A stretch of 64,000 nt of DNA, from the NCBI GenBank assembly GCA_934365195.1, contig CAKRNA010000001.1:270300-334299 (forward strand), written 5' to 3'. Positions within the stretch are counted from its first letter, which is position 1; each line of letters opens with the position of its first letter. The translations under genes and the position numbers were made by a program. Positions 16,139-24,567 of this stretch are shown here, one piece after another. The notes under the pieces were generated by a model. That model saw only the letters and a program-made list of their open reading frames with translations, made no database searches and was not told the origin of the DNA. The DNA comes from an uncultured Clostridia bacterium. Its GTDB lineage: Bacteria; Bacillota; Clostridia; Christensenellales; CAAEEZ01.

Positions 16139-16357
16139 AGGCGGCAAATTGCACATCTAAAAGGGCAAAAATACGTTGCGAAGGGCAATCACGACTACTA
16201 TTGGAGCTCGCTTGGCAAGATGCGCACAAACTTCCCCTCTTTCAATTTTGTTCAAAACTATGCATACAGAGTCGAAAGCGAAAACAATTCAAAAAGAGGC
16301 GTGGTGATTGCAGGCTCGTATAAGTCAAGCACCCACCAAAGAGCCAAATCAATTTAG
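16139..16357 (+). pseudogene. Fragment of a metallophosphoesterase (COG1768-like)
   Basis: The frame reads RRQIAHLKGQKYVAKGNHDYYW and then SSLGKM, ending near VVIAGSYKSS at a stop at 16355-16357. KGNHDYYWSS is the GNHD metal-binding motif in the form seen in COG1768 phosphohydrolases. The N-terminal third with the first metal motif and most of the C-terminal half are missing, and no start or binding site precedes it. It abuts the protease terminator, so it probably marks the right edge of the inserted block. Confidence 0.7.
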
Positions 16358-16388
16358 AGAGCCTGACCATAGTCAAACTCTCTTTTTT
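16357..16388. terminator. Two-part terminator hairpin next to the protease gene
   Basis: GAGAG/CTCTC encloses TGAC/GTCA. A T6 run follows on the plus strand. On the minus strand (the protease side) the T-run seen at the sister copy is missing, replaced by the insert edge. Confidence 0.7.
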
Positions 16389-16739
16389 GTTGTTATTTAG
16401 TTTTGCTTAATTCTGCAAATTATTTCTTTTTGGTGAACAATACTTTGATTGCTGTGATTAAATCTGCAAAAGTCTTTTTCTTGACTGCGAACCAGAAGAT
16501 TGCAAATCCGCCGATTCCTGCAAACAGCAACGTTCCGATTACGATACCTGCAACTTGACCTCCCGTAAGACCTTCGTTACTTGGTTTTACCTCGCTAGGA
16601 TTGTCAGGAGTCGGATTAGGTACTACGTCGCCGTAAACAGCCGTAAGGGTTTTTTCTCCCGCTACTGTAAAGGTATAACTCTTTTTGGTGCTAACGATTT
16701 CTCCGCTTTCGTCCTTCCAACCTTTGAACTCTTTGCCTT
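16357..16739. repeat. Direct repeat copy B: 3' end of the intact protease gene
   Basis: Partner of 14831-15189; it carries the same terminator hairpin, membrane anchor and end of the last repeat domain, but here continues into the full gene. Confidence 0.85.
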
Positions 16740-19551
16740 CTTTATCTTCTGCCGTTACGGTTACGCTTTCGCCTTGCTTATACGTTCCTGCTCCCGTTCC
16801 GCCATCAACTTTGATTTCAACCGACGGAGCGTCGCCTATATTCCTAAAATGCGCTTTGATTTCAATCTCTCTTGCAGGCATTACAAAGGTTGTTCTAGCA
16901 CTCGTTGTGCTTGCAAATTCGATGGTTACACCTGCCGTTTCGCAAGTCCATTTGTCAAAGACTTTTCCTTCTTTGGTACCTGCCGTTATGGTTACGATTT
17001 CACCGGCTTTTGCAACTTCTTTGTCTTTCGTGCCGTCCACAATAACTATACCGTACTTTGTAACTCTCAAGTAGGTAGCCTTAAAGGTTACGTTGCCTGC
17101 AGGCATTTGGAACTTGATTTCCGTTTTGGTTAGGTCCATTCCCGTGGTGTCAAGCCCCGTAACTTCCCACTTGTCAAAGAACTCGTCGACATCGGGCTCG
17201 TTTGCCGTAACCGTCACTTCTTGTTGATAGGTTGCCGTATACGAGGTTGACGTTCCGTCAGTAACCGTTATACTGTAAACACTATCCTCTATTTGCGCCG
17301 TAATAGTGACGTCATTATCCGGCATTGTGAACGTTATTTCTTCTTGCTTAATTTGAGCAGCGGATAGAGATATGCCTGTAACCACCGACCACTTCACAAA
17401 ATGCTTACCCGTCGGTACGGTAGCCTTTATGGTGACGGTATCACCGCTCTTATAATGAGTATTCGTTTCGCCCGCACCGTCTTTCACGGTAACGACGTGC
17501 GTGCCTATTTTGGCAATTCTTAGGTCGGTGATTTCGTTTCCGTCTTTGTCAAAATATTTTCCGCAAACCGAACACTCATAGTGTCCTTTCGTTCCGAAGT
17601 TTTCCGTTGTTGCAGGGATTTCTTCTATCCAAGTACCATAGGTATGCTCGGCAAAATCGATATCGACGTCCTTTTCTTGCACCGCAAAAGCAGTATTCAC
17701 AAACATAGCGGTATATTTCATTTTGCCCTTTTCTTTGCAGGTTGCCGCTTTAATTACCGTTTCGGTAGCAATTACCGTTTCGCTTTCGATATGGGCGCTG
17801 TCGTGCTTGCAAACTCTTTCCGCTTTGCAAGTATTATCCGTCCAAGTATACGTTGCTTTGCCCCAGTCGTGACCGAGTTTTGTGCCGTATTCCGCTCCAC
17901 AAACCGAGCAAACCGCTTTGTTTTCGCAAGTTGCCGTTCCGCCAGAGCAGTTTTCCGTTTCGTTGTGGCTACCATTATTGCAAGTGCGGGTGTGCGTTCC
18001 GTTGCCGTTACTTACCCAAGCATTCCAGTCGTGAACGCCGGTAGCGGCAATAGTCAATTCTTCAAGCGTTTTTTCGTTTTTACTTTCGTCAAAGTACTTC
18101 CCGCAATCTTGACAATAATAGTGCGCCTTTATTCCCTCTTGTACGCAGGTTGCCTCCACCCTTTCTTTAAATATGTAATTATGCGCCGCCTCGTCCTCGC
18201 TTTTTAGTTTGGTGTAAGCCTTAATCCTAGCAACAGCGCCGCCATATAAAACGTAATCATACCCGTCATAGACTTTCCTGTACGACGGTTTTTTATCACC
18301 CGACGGAGCAACGCTAACGTAGGCGTCGCCCGTTGTGTTAGAAACCTCTACCACCACCGAATAATACGAGCCCTTTGCCACCTTTACAGGATTATCCAGC
18401 CTTACCGTGTTGTACCCGCCGTACTTAAACGTTTCGGTTTTTTCGCTAGCAAGCGTGCCGCTTTCAACCGCCGTTTGCCCCCAGCCTGATAGATTTGTAT
18501 AAACTTTCACCTTAACGGTTACGTCATTACCGTAAAAGCCCACGTTTACCGCCTCCACGTACTCCGCTTTGCCGTCCTTACCCATTTTTGCCTCGTACAC
18601 GTTTGCGTATTGCTTATCCTTTAAAAGAGGGTTGTCGCTTGTGTCGTTGTCATAATAGTAGTTGTAGTCGTAAGCCTCTTTAGGTGCGTAAGTAAACGTC
18701 CAAGCCGTAGTTTGCGCTATTTTGCTTTCGTATGTCAGCCAAAAATACCCGTTATCGCTATAACTATTTTTAACAAGCCAGCCGCCGTTTTTTACCACCT
18801 TTTTGCCAAACTTGTTGCTATCAATCGTGTCGTCCCAGCCGACAAGCGTGATTGCGTGCGGAATACCGTTTTGTATTTCGTTATCGTTGTAATACTCCTT
18901 CACTCCGCCGTCGTAATAGCAGGACGCCGTAACCGAGCCGTACTTAGCAATCGCCCGCTTTATCTCGTTTATCCTATCCTCTCCGCTAAGCCCCGAGTTA
19001 ATTAGGTTTGCACTTTCTAAGCGGTACAGCCCGTTTTCGTGTACGCTTGCGTTAGCAGGCTTATCGTAAGCAATCGGACCTTGCCACATACTCAAAATCG
19101 ACGGCGTGCTAGATATATCCCCCGCTCGTTCGTACCAGTCGGGAGCATTTCTATCATAATAACTTGCCGTGTTATTTAAAACGTCGGCACTCCTTACGTA
19201 CTTTCTATATGCAAGCGCATTAGGGTTTAACCTAAGCGTGTCTTTATTTCCGAGTTTATTTTTTAAAATCGAGCCCTCACTAGCGTTTATCGTAGAATAT
19301 GCCCAGCATAAATTCGACGCTCCTTGGTCCTTTACGGGCGTAAGAAGGCTGCGTGGATCGAATTTTGCAAGTTTTATAATCTCCTCGCTAGGCTTATAGA
19401 AGTACTCTGCATTCGTTTCGTTCTCGCTGCCTTTTTCTAAAACTTCGGCGTAAGACACCCCCGCCGAAAAATTAACAGCAAAAGCCACGCTAAGCATCAA
19501 AGTTAGCACCACGCTTTTAATTATTAAGTTTTGCAGTTTTACCTTACTCAA
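16420..19551 (-). CDS. Secreted, membrane-anchored papain-like (C1) cysteine protease with lectin-like and repeat domains
   Basis: The 1043-residue protein starts with a signal peptide (to about residue 35). The C1 peptidase domain follows with KDQG (Gln76), Cys82 in LCWAYST, His232 in PHAITLVGW and Asn262 in KNSYSDNGYFW, so the catalytic set is intact. Residues 310-450 look like the lectin-like domain usual after such proteases. Then come cysteine-pair modules (CQDCGKYFDES), and several beta-repeats related to InlB B-repeats (residues about 690-960). A PNPTPD linker, one membrane helix and a lysine tail end the protein. It probably acts at the cell surface on host or neighbour proteins. Confidence 0.88.
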   Translation of the reverse strand: MSKVKLQNLIIKSVVLTLMLSVAFAVNFSAGVSYAEVLEKGSENETNAEYFYKPSEEIIKLAKFDPRSLLTPVKDQGASNLCWAYSTINASEGSILKNKLGNKDTLRLNPNALAYRKYVRSADVLNNTASYYDRNAPDWYERAGDISSTPSILSMWQGPIAYDKPANASVHENGLYRLESANLINSGLSGEDRINEIKRAIAKYGSVTASCYYDGGVKEYYNDNEIQNGIPHAITLVGWDDTIDSNKFGKKVVKNGGWLVKNSYSDNGYFWLTYESKIAQTTAWTFTYAPKEAYDYNYYYDNDTSDNPLLKDKQYANVYEAKMGKDGKAEYVEAVNVGFYGNDVTVKVKVYTNLSGWGQTAVESGTLASEKTETFKYGGYNTVRLDNPVKVAKGSYYSVVVEVSNTTGDAYVSVAPSGDKKPSYRKVYDGYDYVLYGGAVARIKAYTKLKSEDEAAHNYIFKERVEATCVQEGIKAHYYCQDCGKYFDESKNEKTLEELTIAATGVHDWNAWVSNGNGTHTRTCNNGSHNETENCSGGTATCENKAVCSVCGAEYGTKLGHDWGKATYTWTDNTCKAERVCKHDSAHIESETVIATETVIKAATCKEKGKMKYTAMFVNTAFAVQEKDVDIDFAEHTYGTWIEEIPATTENFGTKGHYECSVCGKYFDKDGNEITDLRIAKIGTHVVTVKDGAGETNTHYKSGDTVTIKATVPTGKHFVKWSVVTGISLSAAQIKQEEITFTMPDNDVTITAQIEDSVYSITVTDGTSTSYTATYQQEVTVTANEPDVDEFFDKWEVTGLDTTGMDLTKTEIKFQMPAGNVTFKATYLRVTKYGIVIVDGTKDKEVAKAGEIVTITAGTKEGKVFDKWTCETAGVTIEFASTTSARTTFVMPAREIEIKAHFRNIGDAPSVEIKVDGGTGAGTYKQGESVTVTAEDKEGKEFKGWKDESGEIVSTKKSYTFTVAGEKTLTAVYGDVVPNPTPDNPSEVKPSNEGLTGGQVAGIVIGTLLFAGIGGFAIFWFAVKKKTFADLITAIKVLFTKKK

Positions 19552-19716
19552 TCTTGCTCCTTTGTTTTAAAACTTGATTATTTTTTGCGATTTTTATAAC
19601 TAATTTAATTATCTAAATAAACTAATTAAGTGTTTTTTTATATTTTATTATAAAAATTTATATATTACAAGCATATTTGCTTTTAAATTTGAAGCGGTTT
19701 ATAAAAGGTAAAACAA

Positions 19717-19745
19717 AAAAAGTTGGATAAAATACCCAACTTTTT
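19717..19745 (-). terminator. Intrinsic terminator after the MMPL transporter
   Basis: AAAAAGTTGG and CCAACTTTTT pair around a 9-nt loop; a T-rich tract follows on the minus strand. Confidence 0.85.
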
Positions 19746-19775
19746 GCGTTATTATTTCATCTTACGTAGCAAAGT

Positions 19776-22166
19776 TTAAGCCTCTTTTTTCACTTTTTCC
19801 GCCTTTTTTCCAGGTTTTAGCATCGTTTTTCTTATCGGTGCGTCAAGTAGCACTAGGAATAACGGCAACAAGAAAGTCATTACAAAGTAGGACACCGTTG
19901 CGCCTATTCCAAGTAGCAGACCGATATTCGAGGTGGCAGGAATACTGCCCGCCATACCTACCACGTAGCCAACCGTCATTAGTATTGCCGCCGACAAACT
20001 GATTGCCCCGACCGACGACTTGAACGCCACTCTTATTGCGTCGAATTTATCCATCGTTTCCCTATTTCTTAGGTAGTTATTCGAGAACAGAATGCCGTAG
20101 TCTATCGTGCAGCCCATTTGGAAACAACTTACGATTAGGTAGCCAAGGAATACTATAGGCATATTTGCAAAGGCAGGAATAGTCATTGCAAGCCATATTG
20201 AGCCTTGGATAAGCATTGCCAAAATAAGCGGTAATACAAGCCCTTTGAACGTGATTAGCAATATGATAAATATAAATATCAATGCGTGTGTGGTTGTAAC
20301 GGTGTAGTCCTTGTTGTTGATAACTTTAAGTTCCTCTGCAACCACCGAATTACCTATTAGGTAGTAGCCGCCGTCAAGTTCCGTTTTCATAATCTCACGT
20401 ATGCTATCCACCGTCTTAAACGCAGCCTCGTCCTCCTCGCCGGTGTCCACTTGCATCACAATCATACGATAGTTTTTGCCGATAAATTGCTTGGTCATAA
20501 AGTCCGGAATAGGCATTTCGCATAGCGCCTCTTCTATTACCGACATACATTGAACGGAAACGACTTTGTCCACCTCTTGCAGTTTTTTTGCAAGCATAAG
20601 TTCCTTACCCTCGTGCTTATTCTCTAACAAGGCAACTACGTTATTTTGACTACCGAACACCTCTTCAATGTTCGCCCTGTCTATCATAAGGGTGCTACCG
20701 TCTCCGCCCGAAGAAGCAAGTTCGCCGTACATAAAATGGTTGCTATTTTGCCAGAAAAACGCAGGCGCTAGTAGTGCAATAAATATAACGGGCACTACAA
20801 AACGCAACCTAAGTAGGTTTCTGCTACCCTTCTCCCATCTTTTGCTTTTTTGTTTTAATTCGGCCGATCTAATCTCTTTTGCCACAACGTCAACGTTTTC
20901 GTAGTAGCCAAGGCTTTTCGCCCTTCTTTTTCTTTCTCTTTTTGCCTTTTGGTTTATCCTAAAATCGCCGACTGCTCGCCAAGTAGATTTGTGCTCGCCT
21001 TTCATAATAGGCTTGTCGCAAAGTACCAAGAACCCCGGCATAAACAAAAATGCGGTAAGTAGGCTCATAAGCACGCCTTTTGCAAGCACTAAGCCGATAT
21101 CGGCGCCTATCGTATACCTCATAAATACCAGCGCCAAAAATCCTGCTATCGTGGTTAGAGAACTAGCCGAAACGGAGGTTAGCGACTTGTGTAACGCCTC
21201 TTTTGCAGCCGTCACTTTGTCCAAACCTTGCTGGCGGTACTCTTTGTAGCGGTGCATAATAAATATCGAGTAGTCCATCGACACCGCAACTTGAATCAGC
21301 GCCGCAATCGAGAAAGTAAGGTAGGATACCGAACTAGCAAATACGTTCGTGCCCATATTTAAAATAACCGAAATACCTATTACTACTATGTACGCAACCG
21401 GCTCGAAGTACGAGGTGGTGAACAAAAATAGCAGCGTTATGATTATAGGCGCTAAAATAAGCACAAGTTTAAATAGTTCGCTTTCCATTATGGTTTCCAT
21501 AGCGTAAGCGCTTGCCGCCATACCGCCAAGGCTCTCCTTGTAGCCTGCGTTTTTAATTATCGCCTTTATGTCGTCTATTGCGTGGACGGTGGTTTTACTG
21601 TAAGCATTTTCCTTGAAAAACACCTGAATTAGTGCGTTACCAACGCCCGTTTCGGCGTCGCTTTCCTTGAAAAACTGGCTTAGCATCATATCCACCATGC
21701 CTTGCATTTCTTCCGTGATATTATCGGTAACAAGCGGATCTTTGTAGCCGTTTATTATTGCCGAGGCAAACCTTTCTTTCGTCGGGAAAATCGCTCCTAC
21801 CGTGGTTTCTCGCCCGTTAAAAGTAAACTTTTGGTCTTTAATATTAGGGTAATACTCCATAAGTGCGGTGTCTATCCACAACACCTGACTTACGCCATTA
21901 ACCTTGCTCATTTTTTCCCTAATATCCATAACGTCAGGCATCTTGATATCGCTAATCATAAAAGACGCCGAACCGCCCTCGCCAAACTCCTTGAACATAG
22001 TGTCCATAGCCTTGTAAGTTTTTGAATCCTTAGGCAAATAATCCGTCATATTGTAATTGATATTACAAAAGAAAATTAACACTCCGAAAATTATCGTAAG
22101 AACTAAAAAAACGGCAATAAACCATTTGCCTTTTTCAACTACAAAATCACAAAATTTTTTAACCAT
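19776..22166 (-). CDS. MMPL/RND-superfamily transporter
   Basis: The 796-residue membrane protein has the duplicated RND layout. There is a helix near residue 20, an external domain, then a bundle with SIAALIQVAVSMDYSIFIMHRYKEYR, and a second half with a further external domain and the matching CTIDYGILFSNNYL. The two Asp-Tyr motifs are the proton-relay type sites of MMPL proteins. Such pumps move lipids or hydrophobic compounds outward. The gene is monocistronic, with its own promoter and terminator, and no partner membrane-fusion protein. The substrate is unknown. Confidence 0.88.
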   Translation of the reverse strand: MVKKFCDFVVEKGKWFIAVFLVLTIIFGVLIFFCNINYNMTDYLPKDSKTYKAMDTMFKEFGEGGSASFMISDIKMPDVMDIREKMSKVNGVSQVLWIDTALMEYYPNIKDQKFTFNGRETTVGAIFPTKERFASAIINGYKDPLVTDNITEEMQGMVDMMLSQFFKESDAETGVGNALIQVFFKENAYSKTTVHAIDDIKAIIKNAGYKESLGGMAASAYAMETIMESELFKLVLILAPIIITLLFLFTTSYFEPVAYIVVIGISVILNMGTNVFASSVSYLTFSIAALIQVAVSMDYSIFIMHRYKEYRQQGLDKVTAAKEALHKSLTSVSASSLTTIAGFLALVFMRYTIGADIGLVLAKGVLMSLLTAFLFMPGFLVLCDKPIMKGEHKSTWRAVGDFRINQKAKRERKRRAKSLGYYENVDVVAKEIRSAELKQKSKRWEKGSRNLLRLRFVVPVIFIALLAPAFFWQNSNHFMYGELASSGGDGSTLMIDRANIEEVFGSQNNVVALLENKHEGKELMLAKKLQEVDKVVSVQCMSVIEEALCEMPIPDFMTKQFIGKNYRMIVMQVDTGEEDEAAFKTVDSIREIMKTELDGGYYLIGNSVVAEELKVINNKDYTVTTTHALIFIFIILLITFKGLVLPLILAMLIQGSIWLAMTIPAFANMPIVFLGYLIVSCFQMGCTIDYGILFSNNYLRNRETMDKFDAIRVAFKSSVGAISLSAAILMTVGYVVGMAGSIPATSNIGLLLGIGATVSYFVMTFLLPLFLVLLDAPIRKTMLKPGKKAEKVKKEA

Positions 22167-22188
22167 AATACTCTCACTTCCTACTTCA

Positions 22189-22218
22189 ATTCTACTATAC
22201 TAAAAGCCCCCTTGTCAA
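22189..22218 (-). promoter_or_regulatory. Promoter of the MMPL transporter
   Basis: On the minus strand TTGACA (22218-22213), an 18-nt spacer and TAGAAT (22194-22189). Confidence 0.7.
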
Positions 22219-22236
22219 AATACGCTTTAAAAATAA

Positions 22237-22278
22237 AAAAAGATTTCTTAAAAAAACGATTTTTTTTTGAAATCTTTT
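22237..22278 (-). terminator. Intrinsic terminator after the thioesterase
   Basis: AAAAGATTTC and GAAATCTTTT pair around an A/T-rich loop; a T-run follows on the minus strand. Confidence 0.75.
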
Positions 22279-22306
22279 CTTGAAAAATATAAATTAACCT
22301 ATTATT

Positions 22307-23011
22307 TTATCTAATATAGGCGCTAAACACGGTTTTTTCATCTTTTTTTCCCACAACGTACTCGCCGTTTTCCGTGTTCAAACTGCTCACCTCTACCCTT
22401 TCGCCCTCTTTAAGTTCGCTAAGAAAATCTATCTCAAAATGCGAAATATTGCGGTTTTTTATTGCGTTCACCACTAGGTTTGCGTAGTTCGTGTTGTTCA
22501 TGTGCCCGTTGTGGTCAAGGTCCGAAAACCTCACCTCGTAAGTAAACTTTTTAGTAAACTCTTCCTTTGGTAAATGAATTTTCATAAACTTTTCGTCGTA
22601 TAGTTTGTCTAAAATACATTTCCCCTTGTAGTTCACGCCGTCGGTTTTCATAAGTTGCCTTGTTCTAGTATCTATTACGCACCACTTAGAAGTTGCCTTG
22701 ACCAGCGTTTCGCCTTGCTTATTCGTTAGGAGCATATCCCTGTCAAAATCGATTACGCCCTTTTCGTGCGGCCACGTCTCTACCGTGACCACCTCGTCAA
22801 TACTAGGCGTTTTAAGTATGTCGATTTTCACCCTGCACAGCACCCAAAACAAGTTCTCTTTCAAGCAATCCTCGTAGCCAGCACCTATCTCGCCTGCGTG
22901 GATAGTTGCAACGTCCTGAAAAATGCTGAGTAAGGCTTTTAGGCTTAGTTTGTCGTTTAAGTCAAAATAACTGTTGAATATCGTAAGGTTCGTTTTGTAT
23001 TTCATAGTCAT
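22307..23011 (-). CDS. Acyl-ACP thioesterase
   Basis: The protein has the double hot-dog fold pattern of acyl-ACP thioesterases, which release free fatty acids from acyl carrier protein. The second hot-dog contains RFSDLDHNGHMNNTNYANLV, with the conserved Asn-His pair of the active site. Key first-half residues include FQDVATIHA. I chose the ATG at 23011 (234 aa), since AGGAGG lies 6 nt before it; the upstream ATG at 23047 lacks a site. It lies 110 nt downstream of the M28 peptidase gene without a clear terminator between, so co-transcription is possible. Confidence 0.88.
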   Translation of the reverse strand: MTMKYKTNLTIFNSYFDLNDKLSLKALLSIFQDVATIHAGEIGAGYEDCLKENLFWVLCRVKIDILKTPSIDEVVTVETWPHEKGVIDFDRDMLLTNKQGETLVKATSKWCVIDTRTRQLMKTDGVNYKGKCILDKLYDEKFMKIHLPKEEFTKKFTYEVRFSDLDHNGHMNNTNYANLVVNAIKNRNISHFEIDFLSELKEGERVEVSSLNTENGEYVVGKKDEKTVFSAYIR

Positions 23012-23121
23012 ATCTAGCCTCCTAAACGCACCGCTCTTTTGCGCCACGTTTTAAACCTTTTAAACCAAAACCGCCAAATTTATTTTTTTAAGGGCAGAGA
23101 TATTCTTCGCCCCTCTGTTTG

Positions 23122-24345
23122 TTAGTCGCCAAAGCCCTCTTTATCGAATATTTCGATAGCGGCAAGCGACAACTCCAAGCAAACCCTCATCGTTTCAGGT
23201 CTTAGGTTATCGGCAGTATCACGAGTGTTGTGATAGTAGTTAGCGTGAAGCGGATCTTGTCCTGCTACACAAACTGCTTTTAGCCCGCCTCTTGAAAACG
23301 CCGCAGCGTCAGAAGCACCAAAAGGAACTCCACCGTGCTTTAACGGATGATTGATTTTTTCGGTTGCTTTATCTAATAGTCTGCTACAATCCTTGTCGTT
23401 TTTAACAAGATTAGTCATATCTCTATCGTAAATAGTTAGAAAATCCATATCACGCAAAGTGTCGAAAGCAATCACTGCGGTTGGCACTTGGTCAAGTTCT
23501 TCCTTGTGCTTTTTCGTCCAGTCCATAGCGCCTCTCAAACCTGCCTCTTCGCTACCCGTTGCCAAGCAGCAAACCTCGGTGTTTTCTAGCCTTACGCCAC
23601 TTTCTTTTAGGCATTTTAGCACCGATACGGCGTTTAGTACGCCCGTAAGATTGTCGTTTGCGCCCGGTACTACCACCTTGAAGTTGCATACGAAAAACAA
23701 AGTGATAAACGGCACGGAGAAACAAGCCATAGTTACGTACATCCACAACTGAGGATTTACAAAACATGCGATTGCAAGCCCTATCATAACGAACAATAAT
23801 ATAACGTCGAACACCAAGCAGCCCACCATTACGTTTTGCTTAATCTTCATAAGCGTCCACTCGTAAGCGCTGTCTACGTGGCCGTTAAATACGATTCTGC
23901 GCTTAACCTCGCCTGTCGGCTTGTACTTTGCGTACAAGTTGGTTGACTCGGTGTTTTCCATAAACCTATCCAAAAATTGCCTATAAAACACAAATTCAAG
24001 CACCACCGTCATAAAGGTGAACACGCAGCCTGCAAGCCCTATTCCCGATGCAATTTTTCCGGCAAGCGGCGAAACCAACCACAAAAGTTGTAACAAAGCG
24101 GATACTATCATCACCACGCCCACGATTTTGGTAAAACCAACCAAAGCGTGCCTTGCCACCATAAAATGTTCCAAGGTGCTTTCGTCTGCCCAGCCGTTAC
24201 TATCGATTTCGCTTTTCAAAAACTCTTGCGCCTCTCTTTCCTTTGCCGTTCCCGATTCCCTAGGCCCGATATTTTCGCAAATATGGTGAATCGTTTTAAC
24301 GGAGTACTCTATTGCCTCGTCTATCTTTTCACTAGTAATATTCAT
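23122..24345 (-). CDS. M28-family peptidase with internal membrane segments
   Basis: The 407-residue protein has zinc-aminopeptidase motifs: His156 in GHVDSA, Asp231 in PGANDNLTG, Glu266-Glu267 in GSEEAGL, Asp295 in AFDTL and His372 in YYHNTRD. All expected metal ligands are present. Between the N-terminal helix and the catalytic core are hydrophobic segments (about 68-122 and 170-222), so it is inserted in the membrane. That layout is unusual for classic secreted M28 enzymes. AGGAGG precedes the ATG and a TATAAT lies upstream. The substrate is unknown. Confidence 0.85.
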   Translation of the reverse strand: MNITSEKIDEAIEYSVKTIHHICENIGPRESGTAKEREAQEFLKSEIDSNGWADESTLEHFMVARHALVGFTKIVGVVMIVSALLQLLWLVSPLAGKIASGIGLAGCVFTFMTVVLEFVFYRQFLDRFMENTESTNLYAKYKPTGEVKRRIVFNGHVDSAYEWTLMKIKQNVMVGCLVFDVILLFVMIGLAIACFVNPQLWMYVTMACFSVPFITLFFVCNFKVVVPGANDNLTGVLNAVSVLKCLKESGVRLENTEVCCLATGSEEAGLRGAMDWTKKHKEELDQVPTAVIAFDTLRDMDFLTIYDRDMTNLVKNDKDCSRLLDKATEKINHPLKHGGVPFGASDAAAFSRGGLKAVCVAGQDPLHANYYHNTRDTADNLRPETMRVCLELSLAAIEIFDKEGFGD

Positions 24346-24473
24346 AACTACCTCCTATTTCCCCATTATACTATAATAATGGTTTTTTGGTCAGTTTTTC
24401 GACGTTTTAGCCTATTTGTTGATTATTTATGAACTATTTTTCTAAAACCGAGGGGGTAATTTTTTAATAAATT

Positions 24474-24537
24474 AAAAAAACAGCCCTACAAGGCAGATTA
24501 AAATTTGCAATTTACAAACTTTTTGCCAAATAGGGCT
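24474..24537 (-). terminator. Intrinsic terminator after the hydrogenase
   Basis: AGCCCTA (24482-24488) pairs with TAGGGCT (24531-24537), with an inner GGCA/TGCC stem and a T7 run on the minus strand. Confidence 0.8.
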
Positions 24538-24567
24538 ATGATTTTTTTGTAAGATATTTTTATAAAA

